DNA of 64,000 nucleotides from an uncultured Massilia sp. (GCF_913773735.1 NZ_CAJYEB010000042.1:62001-126000); one strand, 5' to 3'. Positions 34,160 to 44,700 are shown, counted from the stretch's first letter. Translations and numbers: made by a program. Notes: a model not told the origin generated them from the sequence alone.

Positions 34160-36172
34160 TCACTCGCGCCCGCCCGTCTCGTCCAGCGCGAGGCGGAACG
34201 CGGGCGGGATGCCGGCGGCCGCGTACAGGCGCCGCCCGACGTCCCAGGAGCCCTTCATCGACAGGTGGTGCTTGTCGAAGTACAGGCTGGCGCGGTCCGG
34301 GCCGTAGGCCGAACAGATGCCACCGGGACAAAGCAGCGTCTCGACGTCGAAGTAGGCGACGCCCGCCTGCCCTTGCGCGTAGCGGCGCAGGCTGGCGTTC
34401 ACGCGGACGATCTCATCGAGCATGGGGTTGGTGCCCGCCGCGCAATCCTTGAAGGGGAAGCGCAGGGCCTTTTCGCGGCACAGGCGGTCGTATTGCGTGA
34501 TGACCGGCACCTTGCCGAGCAGGATCACCCGCTTGCCCGCCGCCACGTAGCCGTCGACCTGCGCGAACAGCGTGGGCAGGAATTGCGGGGAATTGCGCTG
34601 GTATTCGCTCCACGAGCCGCCGAGGATGATCACGTCGGCCGCGGCGATCGCCGCGCGCCAGACCCGCTGCGACGCCGTGCAGTCGGCGATGCGGCGCGCG
34701 TCGGCGAAGCGGGCGACGTCGCCGAACACCGGCGGGCAGGAACCGACCTCCAGGTTGCGGAAGCGGAAGGCCCCGTGCTCGGCGAAGGTGGCGACGATGC
34801 CGACGTAGTGGGCCGCGTTCGAATCGCCCATCAGCAGGATGCGCGCGGCCGGCAGGCTGCCCTTGCCCAGTGCGCAGCGTGGATTGTCCAGTTCGCCGGG
34901 GGCGAGGACCTTGCGCTGGCAGACGTAGTCGAATGCCGTGGTCGGCAGGTCGAGCGCGCGCAGCGCGGCGAGCGAACGCGCGTAGGCGGCGCTGCCCGCG
35001 GGCAGGAAGCGCTCCGGGTAGACGAAGGCCAGCGACACCCCGGCCAGCACGACCGATCCGGCGGCCCAGCCGACGAAACCGGCGCGCCAGCCGATCCGGT
35101 TCCCGCGCCGCGCTGGCTGTTCGACGAAGCGGTAGGTCAGCTCGGCCAGCGCCAGCGTGGCGCAGAAGATGGCCGTGCCCGCGGCCAGGCCCGGCTCGCC
35201 ATAGCCGTAGCGGTAGAAGGCCAGCAGCGGCCAGTGCCACAGGTAGGCGGAATAGGAGATCGCGCCGATCCGGCGCAGCACGGGCGTCCCCAGCAGGCGT
35301 GAAACGACGCTGGTGCCGTTGGCGCCGCCCAGGATCAGCAGGGCGGCGCCGGCCGTGGGCGGCACGGCCCACCAGCCGGGAAAGACGAGGCGCTCCGACA
35401 GCAGCGCGATCGATGCCAGCACCAGCGCCAGGCCGCTTGCGGCCAGCGGCGCGGCGCAGCGCGCCACGGTGCGCAACTGGCCGGGCGTGCCGGCCACGAC
35501 GACGGCCGCGGCCAGCGCCCCGAGCAGCAGCTCGCCGCAGCGGCTGGGCAGCATGTAGTAGGCGAATCCCGGGCTGTGGGCAAACGCGGCCTGGCCGAGC
35601 GCGAACGAGGCCGCCGCCACCAGCGCGATGGCGCCCGCCAGCGCCGCCAGGCGCCAGCGGCACAGGGCCAGCGCGACGACCGGCCAGACCAGGTAGAACT
35701 GTTCCTCGACGCCCAGCGACCACAGGTGGAGCAACGGCAGCTCGCTGCTGCTGGCGGCAAAATAACCGGTGTCCTGGAACAGCCAGAAATACACGTTGGC
35801 CATCGAGGCGAAGGACCAGACGGCCGACTTGGCCGCCGCGCGCGCGTCTTCCGGCAGCAGCATGAACTGCGCCACGGCCAGCGTCGCGAACACCACGACC
35901 GCCATCGCCGGGGCGATCCTGCGGATGCGGCGGAAATAGAAATCGACGAACGAGAACGTACCCTCGCGGCCGGCCCTGAAGATGTGGGCGCTGATGAGGT
36001 AACCGGAAATCACGAAGAACACGTCCACGCCGGCGAAGCCGCCGGGCAGCAGGTCCTTGTCGATGTGGAAGACGATGACAGCGAGCACGGCGAGCGCGCG
36101 CATGCCGTCGATGTCCGGCCTGTAGCCGAGCGCGTCCGGCATGCCCAGTGCGGCGTGCGCGTCCCGTTTCAT
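34160..36172 (-). CDS. OafA-like O-acyltransferase with C-terminal SGNH domain
   Basis: A 670-residue two-domain enzyme. Residues 1-380 are an acyltransferase-3 membrane domain: RPDIDGMRALAVLAVIVFHID with the conserved Arg and His, and GVDVFFVISGYLISAHIFRAG. The C-terminal periplasmic SGNH domain has RILLMGDSNAAHYVGIVATF (block I Ser), IILGGSWSEYQ and YFDKHHLSMKGSWDVG (Asp/His block V). Such proteins acetylate surface glycans using acyl-CoA from the cytoplasm. ATG 36172 follows a GGGGA ribosome site. The gene converges on the beta-helix gene, 16 bases apart. The glycan acceptor is unknown but may be the EPS. Confidence 0.9.
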   Translation of the reverse strand: MKRDAHAALGMPDALGYRPDIDGMRALAVLAVIVFHIDKDLLPGGFAGVDVFFVISGYLISAHIFRAGREGTFSFVDFYFRRIRRIAPAMAVVVFATLAVAQFMLLPEDARAAAKSAVWSFASMANVYFWLFQDTGYFAASSSELPLLHLWSLGVEEQFYLVWPVVALALCRWRLAALAGAIALVAAASFALGQAAFAHSPGFAYYMLPSRCGELLLGALAAAVVVAGTPGQLRTVARCAAPLAASGLALVLASIALLSERLVFPGWWAVPPTAGAALLILGGANGTSVVSRLLGTPVLRRIGAISYSAYLWHWPLLAFYRYGYGEPGLAAGTAIFCATLALAELTYRFVEQPARRGNRIGWRAGFVGWAAGSVVLAGVSLAFVYPERFLPAGSAAYARSLAALRALDLPTTAFDYVCQRKVLAPGELDNPRCALGKGSLPAARILLMGDSNAAHYVGIVATFAEHGAFRFRNLEVGSCPPVFGDVARFADARRIADCTASQRVWRAAIAAADVIILGGSWSEYQRNSPQFLPTLFAQVDGYVAAGKRVILLGKVPVITQYDRLCREKALRFPFKDCAAGTNPMLDEIVRVNASLRRYAQGQAGVAYFDVETLLCPGGICSAYGPDRASLYFDKHHLSMKGSWDVGRRLYAAAGIPPAFRLALDETGGRE

Positions 36173-36318
36173 GGTTTCCCCTGTCCTGCTCCGCGCGGCG
36201 CGCGGGTTTGTTGTTATTGATGACTCGTATCGATAGCCAAAAATACAGCGTCGTGTAATGACAGTAAATGAAAACCTGAAAAACGATGCCGGCATGCCAC
36301 ACGCGCGGGGCGCCCATG

Positions 36319-36351
36319 AAAAAACCCCGGGGCCTTGCGGCTCCCGGGGTC
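36319..36351 (-). terminator. Rho-independent terminator after the first M13 peptidase
   Basis: On the minus strand ACCCCGGG and CCCCGGGGT pair around GAGCCGCAAGG-type loop sequence, followed by six Ts. It lies about 30 bases after the stop codon at 36383 and ends the M13 pair transcript. Confidence 0.85.
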
Positions 36352-36382
36352 GTGTCCCTGCGCGGTACGCCAGGGTCGATGC

Positions 36383-38446
36383 TTACCAGATGATCACGCG
36401 GTCCTTCGGCGCCAGGTACATCTTGTCGCCCTGCTTGACCTTGAACGCCTCGTAGTAGCCCGGCTGGTTGCGCAGCGTGCCGTTGGCGCGGAACTGGCCC
36501 GGCGAGTGCGGGTCGGTCTTGACCTGCACGATCTGCTGCTGCTCGCGCATCTTGGTGCGCCATACCTGGGCCCAGCCCATGTACAGGCGCTGTTCGCCGG
36601 TCAGGCCGTCGATCACCGGGGCCTTCTTGCCTTTCAGCGAGATCTGGTAGGCCTTGTAGGCGATGGCCAGGCCCGAGTTGTCGGCGATGTTCTCGCCCAG
36701 CGTCAGTTCGCCGTTGACGTGGTAGCCCGGGATCGGCTCGAAGGCGTTGTACTGGTTCACCAGCATCGCGGTCTTGGCCTTGAAGTTCTTGTGGTCGGAC
36801 GCGGTCCACCAGTCGCGCAGGTTGCCGTCGCCGTCGTACTGGGCGCCCTGGTCGTCGAAGCCGTGGCTGATCTCGTGGCCGATCACGGCGCCGATGCCGC
36901 CGTAGTTGACCGCGTCGTCCGCATTGGCGTCGAAGAACGGCGGCTGCAGGATCGCGGCCGGGAACACGATCTCGTTCATCTCCGGGTTGTAGTAGGCGTT
37001 GATGGTCTGCGGCGTCATGCCCCATTCGTCGCGGTCGATCGGCTTGCCCAGCTTGTTGATCTCGCGGTCCGCCTCGACGATGCGCGAGCGCATCACGTTG
37101 CCGACCAGGTCGTCGCGCTTGACGACGAGGGCCGAGTAATCCTTCCACTTGTTCGGGTAGCCGATCTTCGGCGTGAACTTGGCCAGCTTGGCCTGGGCTT
37201 CCTTCTTGGTCGCCGGGCTCATCCAGTCGAGCTTGTCGATCGACTGCTTGTAGGCGGCCAGCAGGTTCTTCACCAGCGCTTCCATGCGCGCCTTGCGCTC
37301 GGCCGGGAAGTACTGCTCGGTGTACAGCTTGCCCAGCGCCTCGCCCTGCGAACGCTCGATGGCGCCCACGCCGCGCTTCCAGCGCGGCTCGATTTCCTTC
37401 ACGCCCGACAGCGTGGTGCCGTAGAAGTCGAAGCGCTCGTCGACGAAGGCCTTCGACAGGAAGCTGCCGTAGGATTCGATCAGGTGCAGCGACAGGTAGG
37501 CCTTCCAGGTGTCCAGCGAGGTCTTGTCGGCCACGCCGACGAAGCCCTTCAGGTAGGTCGGCTGGCTGACGATCACGTAGGTGACCTTGTCGCTCAGGCC
37601 GGCGGCCTTCAGCCAGGCGTTCCAGTCGAAGCCCGGGGCGATCTTGCCCATGTCGGCCAGTTCGACCTTGTTGTAGGCCTTGATCGGGTCGCGCAGCTCG
37701 ACCTTGGTCCACTGCACCCTGGCGATCTCGGTCTCGAAGTCGACGATGGCCTTGGCGTTCGCGGCGGCGTTCTTGTCGCCGGCCAAGGCCAGCATCTTCT
37801 GCACGTGCTCCTGGTACTTGGCCTTGGTGGCGGCCAGCTTGGCGTCGTCCGCCTTCAGGTAGTAGTCGCGGTCCGGCATGCCCAGGCCGCCCTGGCCGAT
37901 GTCGGCCACGTACTTGGTCGAATCCTTGTTGTCCTGGTGGATGCCGAAGTCGAACGGCACGCCCACGCCGATCTTGCCCAGCTGCGCCAGCAGGGCCGGC
38001 AGCTCGGACTTGTCCTTCAGCGCGGCGATCTTCGCCAGTTCCGCGTTCAGCGGGGTCACGCCCAGCTGCTCGAGGCGCGCCTCGTCCATGAAGCTGGCGT
38101 AGAAGTCGCCGATGCGCTGGGCGTCGGTGCCCGCGGCCGGCTTGCCGCCGGCGACCTTCTCGATGATGCCGCGCAGCTGCGGCAGGGTGTTCTCGCGCAG
38201 TTCCATGAACGAGCCCCAGCTCGACTTGTCGGCCGGGATCTCGACGGTCTTCATCCATTTGCCGTTCAGGTAATCGTAGAAGTCGTCCTGCGGGCGCACG
38301 GACGGCTCGATGTACTGGGTAGCGATGCCGGAGGTCAGCGCCGGGCCGGCCTTGCCGTTGTTCTTGGCGGCGGCGCCTTCGGCCGCATGGCCCAGGCTGG
38401 AGATCAGCGCCAGCGTCAGTGCGCTCAGCAGGTATTGCTTCTTCAT
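36383..38446 (-). CDS. M13-family metallopeptidase (neprilysin/PepO-like), copy 1
   Basis: A 687-residue exported zinc peptidase. Signal peptide MKKQYLLSALTLALISSLGHA. The N-terminal helical lobe is typical (YDYLNGKWMKTVEIPADKSSWG). Active site: VIGHEISHGFDDQGAQYD with HExxH near residue 520, and the third ligand Glu in LGENIADNSGLAIAYKAY; the C-terminal substrate-binding region ends with YLAPKDRVIIW. M13 enzymes cut short to medium peptides in the periplasm. Ribosome site GAGGGAAC precedes ATG. It lies 91 bases after the second M13 gene on the same strand and is clearly its duplicate, so one operon is likely. Substrate unknown. Confidence 0.93.
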   Translation of the reverse strand: MKKQYLLSALTLALISSLGHAAEGAAAKNNGKAGPALTSGIATQYIEPSVRPQDDFYDYLNGKWMKTVEIPADKSSWGSFMELRENTLPQLRGIIEKVAGGKPAAGTDAQRIGDFYASFMDEARLEQLGVTPLNAELAKIAALKDKSELPALLAQLGKIGVGVPFDFGIHQDNKDSTKYVADIGQGGLGMPDRDYYLKADDAKLAATKAKYQEHVQKMLALAGDKNAAANAKAIVDFETEIARVQWTKVELRDPIKAYNKVELADMGKIAPGFDWNAWLKAAGLSDKVTYVIVSQPTYLKGFVGVADKTSLDTWKAYLSLHLIESYGSFLSKAFVDERFDFYGTTLSGVKEIEPRWKRGVGAIERSQGEALGKLYTEQYFPAERKARMEALVKNLLAAYKQSIDKLDWMSPATKKEAQAKLAKFTPKIGYPNKWKDYSALVVKRDDLVGNVMRSRIVEADREINKLGKPIDRDEWGMTPQTINAYYNPEMNEIVFPAAILQPPFFDANADDAVNYGGIGAVIGHEISHGFDDQGAQYDGDGNLRDWWTASDHKNFKAKTAMLVNQYNAFEPIPGYHVNGELTLGENIADNSGLAIAYKAYQISLKGKKAPVIDGLTGEQRLYMGWAQVWRTKMREQQQIVQVKTDPHSPGQFRANGTLRNQPGYYEAFKVKQGDKMYLAPKDRVIIW

Positions 38447-38537
38447 CGTGATGTTCCCTCGTGGTCTTGGGTGGATGCGGCCGGCGCACGTGACGCCGGC
38501 CGTCGTTGCATGCCGCGGTAGCGGCGGGGCCGGTCGA

Positions 38538-40589
38538 TCACCAGATCGTGACGCGGTCTTCCGGCTTCAGGTACATCTTGTCGCCTTCCTTCACGCCGAA
38601 CGCCTCGTAGAACGCGGCCTGGTTGCGCAGCGTGCCGTTGGCGCGGAACTGGCCCGGCGAGTGCGGGTCGGTCTTGACCTGCTGGATCTGCGCGGCCTCG
38701 CGCATCTTCGAGCGCCACACCTGGCCGAAGCCCATGAAGAAGCGCTGGTCGCCGGTGAGGCCGTCGATCACCGGGGCCGGCTGGCCGTGCAGCGAGATCT
38801 TGTAGGCCTTGTACGCGATCGCCAGGCCCGAGTTGTCGCCGATGTTCTCGCCCAGCGTCAGCGCGCCGTTGACGTGGTAGCCCGGGACCGGCTCGAAGGC
38901 GTCGTACTGCTTGACCAGCATGTCGGTCTTGGCCTTGAAGCGCGCCTGGTCCTGGTCGGTCCACCAGTTGCGCAGGTTGCCCTGGCCGTCGGACTGGCTG
39001 CCCTTGTCGTCGAAGCCGTGGCCGATCTCGTGGCCGATCACGGCGCCGATCGCGCCGTAGTTGGCGGCGTCGTCGGCCTGCGCGTTGAAGAACGGCGGCT
39101 GCAGGATCGCGGCCGGGAACACGATCTCGTTCATGCGCGAGTTGTAGTAGGCGTTCACGGTCTGCGGCGTCATGCCCCATTCCTCGCGGTCGATCGGCTT
39201 GCCCAGCTTGTTGACGTTGCGCTCGTGGGCGAAGATGGCGGCGCGCTGGACGTTGCCGACCAGGTCGTCCTTCTTGATCGCCAGGCGCGTGTAGTCGCGC
39301 CACTTGCTCGGGTAGCCGATCTTCGGATTGAAGGTGGCCAGCTTGGCCTGCGCTTCCTTCTTGGTCTCCGGGCTCATCCAGTCGAGGCCGTCGATCGATT
39401 CCTTGTAGGCGGCCAGCACGTTCTTGACCAGCTCTTCCATGCGCGCCTTGCGCTCCGGCGGGAAGTACTGCGCCACGTATTCGCGGCCCAGCGCCTCGCC
39501 CAGCGCGCCTTCGACGACCGACACGCCGATCTTCCAGCGCGGACGGTTCTCGGTGGCGCCGGTCAGCGTCCTGCCGTAGAAGTCGAAGTTCTCGTCGACG
39601 AAGGCCTTCGACAGGTAGGGCGCGTATTCGCGCAGCAGCTGCCACTCGAAGTAGGCCTTGACGGTGGCCAGGTCGGTCCGCTCCAGCACCGCGTTCAGGC
39701 CGGTCAGGTAGCTCGGCTGGCCGACGATCACGTAGTCGGCCTTGTTGCCCACGCCGGCGCCGGCCAGCGCGGCCTTCCAGTCGTAGCCCGGGGTCAGCGC
39801 GACCAGTTCGGCCACGCTCATCTTGTTGTAGCTCTTGTTCGGGTCGCGCAGTTCGACGCGGGTCCACTGCACCTTGGCCAGCTCGGTCTCGAAGGCGACG
39901 ATCGCCTTCGCCCTGGCGGCGGCGTCCTTGTCGCCGGCCAGGCCCAGGATGCTGGCGACGTGCTTTTCGTAGGCCGCGCGGATGTCGGCCATCTTCTTGT
40001 CGTCCAGCTTCAGGTAGTAGTCGCGGTCCGGCATGCCCAGGCCGCCCTGGCGGATGTAGGTCGCGTACTTCGTCGACGCCTTGGCGTCCTGCGCCACGCC
40101 GATGCCGTACGGGGTCGCCACGCCGATGCGCGACAGGTGCGCCACCAGCGCCGGCACGCCCTTCTTGTCCTTCAGCGTGCGGATGCGCTGCAGTTCGCCC
40201 GCCAGCGGACGCGTGCCCAGCGCTTCCAGCGTCTTCTCGTCCATGAAGCTGGCGTACAGGTCGCCGATCTTCTGCTGGTCGGTGCCGACCTTGTGCGCCG
40301 CCTTCTGGTCGGCTTCGATGATGCCGCGCAGCTGCGGGGTCGTGTCCTCGCGCAGCTTGATGAAGGTGCCCCAGCTGGAACGGTCGGCCGGGATCTCGGC
40401 GGTCTCGAGCCACTTCCCGTTCAGGTACTTGAAGAAGTCGTCCTGCACGCGCACGCTCGGATCGATGTACTGCATGTCGATGCCCGACGTCAGCCTGGTG
40501 GCTGCCGGCGCGGCATTGTCCGCGGCGCCCGCGGGTGCGAAGGCGGCCATCAGGGACAGGGTCAGGGTGCTCAGAAGGTATCGTTTCAC
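38538..40589 (-). CDS. M13-family metallopeptidase (neprilysin/PepO-like), copy 2
   Basis: A 683-residue exported zinc peptidase paralogous to the one at 36383-38446. Signal peptide MKRYLLSTLTLSLMAAFAPAGA. HExxH is in VIGHEIGHGFDDKGSQSD near residue 518; third ligand in LGENIGDNSGLAIAYKAY. The start is GTG 40589 with GAGGA seven bases before. It keeps all catalytic residues, so both copies should be active and may differ in substrate choice. It is the first gene of the pair and likely carries the promoter, since a 380-base gap lies upstream, with an inverted repeat at 40696-40719. Confidence 0.93.
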   Translation of the reverse strand: MKRYLLSTLTLSLMAAFAPAGAADNAAPAATRLTSGIDMQYIDPSVRVQDDFFKYLNGKWLETAEIPADRSSWGTFIKLREDTTPQLRGIIEADQKAAHKVGTDQQKIGDLYASFMDEKTLEALGTRPLAGELQRIRTLKDKKGVPALVAHLSRIGVATPYGIGVAQDAKASTKYATYIRQGGLGMPDRDYYLKLDDKKMADIRAAYEKHVASILGLAGDKDAAARAKAIVAFETELAKVQWTRVELRDPNKSYNKMSVAELVALTPGYDWKAALAGAGVGNKADYVIVGQPSYLTGLNAVLERTDLATVKAYFEWQLLREYAPYLSKAFVDENFDFYGRTLTGATENRPRWKIGVSVVEGALGEALGREYVAQYFPPERKARMEELVKNVLAAYKESIDGLDWMSPETKKEAQAKLATFNPKIGYPSKWRDYTRLAIKKDDLVGNVQRAAIFAHERNVNKLGKPIDREEWGMTPQTVNAYYNSRMNEIVFPAAILQPPFFNAQADDAANYGAIGAVIGHEIGHGFDDKGSQSDGQGNLRNWWTDQDQARFKAKTDMLVKQYDAFEPVPGYHVNGALTLGENIGDNSGLAIAYKAYKISLHGQPAPVIDGLTGDQRFFMGFGQVWRSKMREAAQIQQVKTDPHSPGQFRANGTLRNQAAFYEAFGVKEGDKMYLKPEDRVTIW

Positions 40590-40972
40590 AAGGAAGTCCT
40601 CAGTCGTGCGGGAAAAGAACGGCTCTTGGCCGTCGGCAAATGTAACACAACGGTCATCGTTCCCGGATGGCGGAAACGCGCGTGTTGTCTGGCAGACACT
40701 ACGAGCTCATGCGTAGTGTTCGCGGGGAGGGGGATGCGGGAGCGGCGTCGCGCTGCGCCGGCGCGACGGAAATCGGCGTACTCATGGGCGGATCGTTGTC
40801 ATCGATTGCGCGGCGGCGCCCGGAAAAGCGGGGTGCTTGGCCGCGTGGATAAAACGATTCTAGCGGGGAAGAATAGTCGGATTACAAAAAAAGAGGCTTT
40901 TTTACTTTTCGATACATCATGCATATGTCATGCATGGTGCATGGCATCGCACCGCGCGCGCACGGCGCCGGG
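40590..40972. other. Intergenic region upstream of the M13 pair
   Basis: About 380 bases with no supported gene; the single short frame inside it has no clear start site. It contains an 8-bp inverted repeat (next entry) and, near 40885-40945, a weak A/T-rich hairpin plus repeated CATGCAT words that may end the Spy-like transcript. Confidence 0.5.
40696..40719. promoter_or_regulatory. 8-bp inverted repeat, possible operator
   Basis: ACACTACG (40696-40703) and CGTAGTGT (40712-40719) are perfect inverted arms with an 8-base spacer, about 110 bases upstream of the M13 copy 2 start. The size suits a dimeric regulator, but no partner is identified. Confidence 0.4.
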
Positions 40973-41557
40973 TCAGCCGCCGATATGCAGCGAGCCGCCA
41001 CCCATGCCGCCGCCCGGACCGCCCATGCCGCCGCCCGGTCCGCCCATGCCACCGCGGCCGTGGCCGCCGCCGGGACGTCCACCCCGGTCGCCGCCACGTT
41101 CGCCGCCGCCCGGCCGGCCCTCCGGCACCACGCGCATCAGTTGCTCGCCCAGCAAGGCCGCGACCTGGACGCGCTGCTTGTCGTCGAGCGCGTCGTTCAC
41201 GCCCAGCCACGCGGCGCGCAGCTCCCTGTCCTCGTCCGCTTCCAGCGCCAGCTCGGCCGCGATGGCCTTGTCCAGCTCGCGCAACTCGACGTCGGGCCTG
41301 GCCAGCAGCGCCTTCGCCTGCTCCTGGAGGGCGTCGCGGCGGCGCTGGCGTTCGCGCAGCACGGCGCGCGAGCGGCCCTCGACCTGGTTCCACAGCGTCT
41401 GCTGGTTGGCGTTCAGGTTCAGCGACTTCCTGAATTCGGACGCCATCGGCAACAGGTCCTCGACGCGCAGGTCCAGCAGCGGCACGGCGAACGACGGGAC
41501 GGCCGCGCCGACGGCGAGCGCGAACAGGATGGCACGGACGGACCGGGTTGGCGACAT
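40973..41557 (-). CDS. Spy/CpxP-like periplasmic protein with Gly-rich tail
   Basis: A 194-residue exported protein. Signal peptide about 24 residues (AILFALAVGAAVPSFA). The central part is helical and charged (NLNANQQTLWNQVEGRSRAVLRERQRRRD, then ALEADEDRELRAAWLGVNDALDDKQRVQVAALL), like Spy/CpxP envelope-stress chaperones and heavy-metal-responsive relatives. The last 45 residues are Gly/Met/Arg-rich with repeated MGGPGGG; the DNA there is a 21-base tandem repeat (41001-41050). AGGAG precedes the ATG. It may bind unfolded proteins or metal; the tail is unusual for Spy and its role is unknown. Confidence 0.75.
   Translation of the reverse strand: MSPTRSVRAILFALAVGAAVPSFAVPLLDLRVEDLLPMASEFRKSLNLNANQQTLWNQVEGRSRAVLRERQRRRDALQEQAKALLARPDVELRELDKAIAAELALEADEDRELRAAWLGVNDALDDKQRVQVAALLGEQLMRVVPEGRPGGGERGGDRGGRPGGGHGRGGMGGPGGGMGGPGGGMGGGSLHIGG
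41001..41050. repeat. 21-bp tandem repeat encoding MGGPGGG
   Basis: Units begin CCCATGCCGCCGCCCGG at 41001 and 41022 with a partial third at 41043. They encode the Gly-rich tail of the Spy-like protein and could vary in copy number by slippage. Confidence 0.8.
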
Positions 41558-41572
41558 GACAGGCTCCTGGAC

Positions 41573-41602
41573 AAAAAAATGCCCACGGGGGTACCGTGGG
41601 CA
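41573..41602 (-). terminator. Rho-independent terminator
   Basis: On the minus strand GCCCACGG and CCGTGGGC pair around TACCC, followed by ATTTTTTTG. It lies downstream of the propeller kinase (stop at 41722) and only 16 bases before the Spy-like ATG, so it ends the kinase transcript; the Spy-like gene would need a promoter inside or close to it, or be controlled by readthrough. Confidence 0.85.
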
Positions 41603-41721
41603 AAGACCACTTCAAGAGTGGAGAGAGAGAGAAAAACTGAGAACGACTATATGCCTCGCCCGCCACCCTGTCCGGTCACTTTACAAATACTTACCTGCCG
41701 TTCGCGTGGGGATACACGGAT

Positions 41722-44700
41722 TTACAGGAACGCGGAAGTCGTATTGACGTTCGCGGCGGTGGCGCGCACCGGCACGTCCAGCGTCCACGTGGTGCCCTCG
41801 CCGACGCGCGTGGCCAGGTCGAGCCGGGCCTGGATCCGGGCGGCGCGCTCGCGCATGCCGGCCAGGCCCCAGTGGCCGGGGCGGCCGCCGTTGGCCGCGA
41901 CGTCCGCCGGGATGCCGCAACCGTCGTCGGCCACCGTCAGCGTCAGGCCGCGCGGCGCGTAGCGCAGCGTCACGGTCACCGCGCGCGCCTGCGCGTGCGC
42001 GAACGCATTGCGCACGGCCTCGCGCGCGATCTCGCGCACCTCGGCGGCGACTTCCGCGTCCAGCGCGACGGGCGTGCCCACGGTCACAACGTCGAAGCGC
42101 ACCCCGCCGTCGCGCAGCGCGGCCGCGCCGTCGTCGGCCAGCAGTTGCGCCAGGCCGGCCGGCGCCGTGCGCTCGCCGCGCAAGCCGGCCACGCGGTCGC
42201 GCCCCTCGCCGATCACGGCGCCGGCCTGTTCCAGCGCCTCCTCGAGCGGCCGGCGCTCGTCCTCGCGCAGGCGCTGTACGGCGGCGCCCAGCTTCATGAC
42301 GAGTCCCTGCACCGATTGCAGCAGGGTGTCGTGCAGTTCGCGCGCGATGCGCTCGCGCTCCGCCAGGCGCGCATCCATCTGCGCCGCCAGCCGGCGCGCC
42401 ATGCGGCGCAGGCGCAGGCGGTGCAGCAGCCACAGCACGCCCAGCGCGGCGGCGACGCACAGGCCGCGGAACCAGGACGTCTGGACCAGGCTGGGCGCGA
42501 TCTCGAAGGAGAGCGAGGCGCCCTCCTCGTTCCAGATGCCGTCGTCGTTCGCGGCGATCACGCGGAAGCGGTAGCGGCCCGGCGCCAGGTTCGTGTAGTG
42601 CGCCGAACGGCCGGTGGCGTCCTGCCAGTCGCGGTCGACGCCGTCGAGCCGGTAGCGGAACGCCATGCGTTCGGGCGCCCGGTAGCCGAGCGCCGTGAAC
42701 TCCAGCGCCAGCGCATCCGTGCGCGGCGCCAGCCGCAGGCCGTCGTGCGCCGGATAGGCACGCTCGCCGCTGCGCAGCGCGGTGATGAAGACCGGGGGCA
42801 CGCGCGGATTCTTCGCCAGCGCGGCCGGGTCGAATGCGAACACGCCGCTGGTGGTCGAGAACCACAGCATGCCGTCGGCGGTCCGGATCGCCGACGGCAG
42901 GGGAATGATCGGGGCGGCGTTGCCGAACAGGCCGTCGCGGTAGTCGAGCCGGTCGAAGCGCACGCGGTAGGCGGGATCGGCCAGCGCCCGGCGCAGCTCG
43001 GCCGGGGCGATGGCCGACAGGCCGGCGCCGCCGTTCAGCCACAGGGTGCCGTCGCGCGCGAACACCAGGCCGCTGGTGCCCGCGAACGGTTCGCCACCGC
43101 GCCCCGCCACCGGCACGAAGCGCTGGCCGTCGAACCAGGCCAGGCCGTTCTCGCCGCCGACCCAGGCGCCCTGGGCGGCCGGCAGGATCGCCAGCACCGT
43201 CCCGACGTGCAGGCCGTCCTGCCGGCCGAAACGCCGCACGGTCCCCTTGTCCAGCAGGCGCAGTTCGTCGTCGGTGGAACCGAGCCACATGCGTCCAGCG
43301 GCGTCGGCGGCCATCGCGATGGTGGCGAACGACGCCAGTTCCGGCACGCCGCCGCCGCGCGCGCTCCAGCGCCCGTCGCGCAGCACCCAGGTGCCGCGCC
43401 GCCCGAGCGCGACCCACAGCGCGCCGCCGGCATCGCTGGCCAGCGACAGCACCGGCGTCGCCAGCGGATCGTCCAGGCCGGGCGGCATCGGCACCGCCTC
43501 GCGCCTGCCGTCGCGGACCTTCCACAGCCCGCCCAGGCCGCCGCTCCACAAGGTCCCGTCCGGCGCCGCGTGCAGCGCCGTGGTGGAATCGGTGTACGAC
43601 GCGGGCGGCGCGAACGGTGCCGGCGCCGCGTCCGGGCGCGCCAGGAACGCGCGGTCGACCCAGGCCCCGCCAGCCGCGGCCGGGGCCAGCGGGCGGGCTT
43701 CGCCCAGGTAGCGCGGCAGGTCGATCGGGCGCAGCCGGTAGGCGCGGAAACGGTCCAGGCCATTGTCCGTGCCGACCCAGACATTCTGCTCGCGGTCCTC
43801 GAACACGATGTGCGGATGTGGGCCGGAGAGCCCGTGTTCGGCATCGGTGCGCTGCCGGTATCCGGTGTCCGGCGCCGACCGGTCGAAGCGCGTCACGCCG
43901 GCGATGCCGGTCTTCCACGCATTGCCGGCGCGGTCGAACAGGAAGACGTTCATCGTGTCGTCGACGTTCCACGCGTTCGGATCGGTGCCCGGCACGCCCT
44001 GCACGAGGTGCAGGCCGGCCTGCATCAGGTCCGACGCCCAGATGCTGCCGTCCGGGTGTTCGGCCAGGCTGCCGGCGCCGGCGACCTGCAGCCTGGGCGC
44101 GAAGCGCGCGCCGTGCCGCGCCAGCGCGAACACCGTCTGCGCGGTGCGGATCCAGAACACGCCGCGGCTATCGAGCAACATGGCGGTGACGGTCGCGGAC
44201 GGCGCGGCGAGCCCGGCATCCGGTGCGCGCCACGTCCCGTCCGGCGCCAGCACGCGCAAGCCGCGGCTGCTGGCGATCCAGATGCGGCCGGCGCCGTCCT
44301 GGCCCGCGGTGAACACGGTGCCGGGCGGCATGGCGTGCTCGCCGGGACGGAAATGGCGCATGGCGCCGTCGCGCATGAGGCTGATGCCGCCGAACTTGTA
44401 GCTCACCCACAAGGTACCGTCGGCCAGCAGGCCCAGGTCCTGGATGTTCGAGGACAGCGGCGCGAGCGCCCCTTCGGCGCGCTGGAAACGCACGCCGTCG
44501 AAGCGGAACAGGCCGGCCGTGCTGCCGATCCACAGCCAGCCGTCCGGCGTCTGGCGGATGCCGTAGATGCCGGTCGGCGCGCCGTCGCCGGCGGTCCAGC
44601 TGGCGTGCTGCATGGCGATGACGGGCGCGGGCGTGGGCGGCTCGGCCGGGATGGCGGCCACGGCCGGGACGGCAACGACGCCCAGGCCGAGGGCGAGCAG

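Noticed and set aside
34413..38489. 1358-codon open frame across the acyltransferase and the first M13 peptidase
   Set aside because: Arg/Pro/Gly-rich shadow of two well-supported genes in another frame of high-GC DNA.
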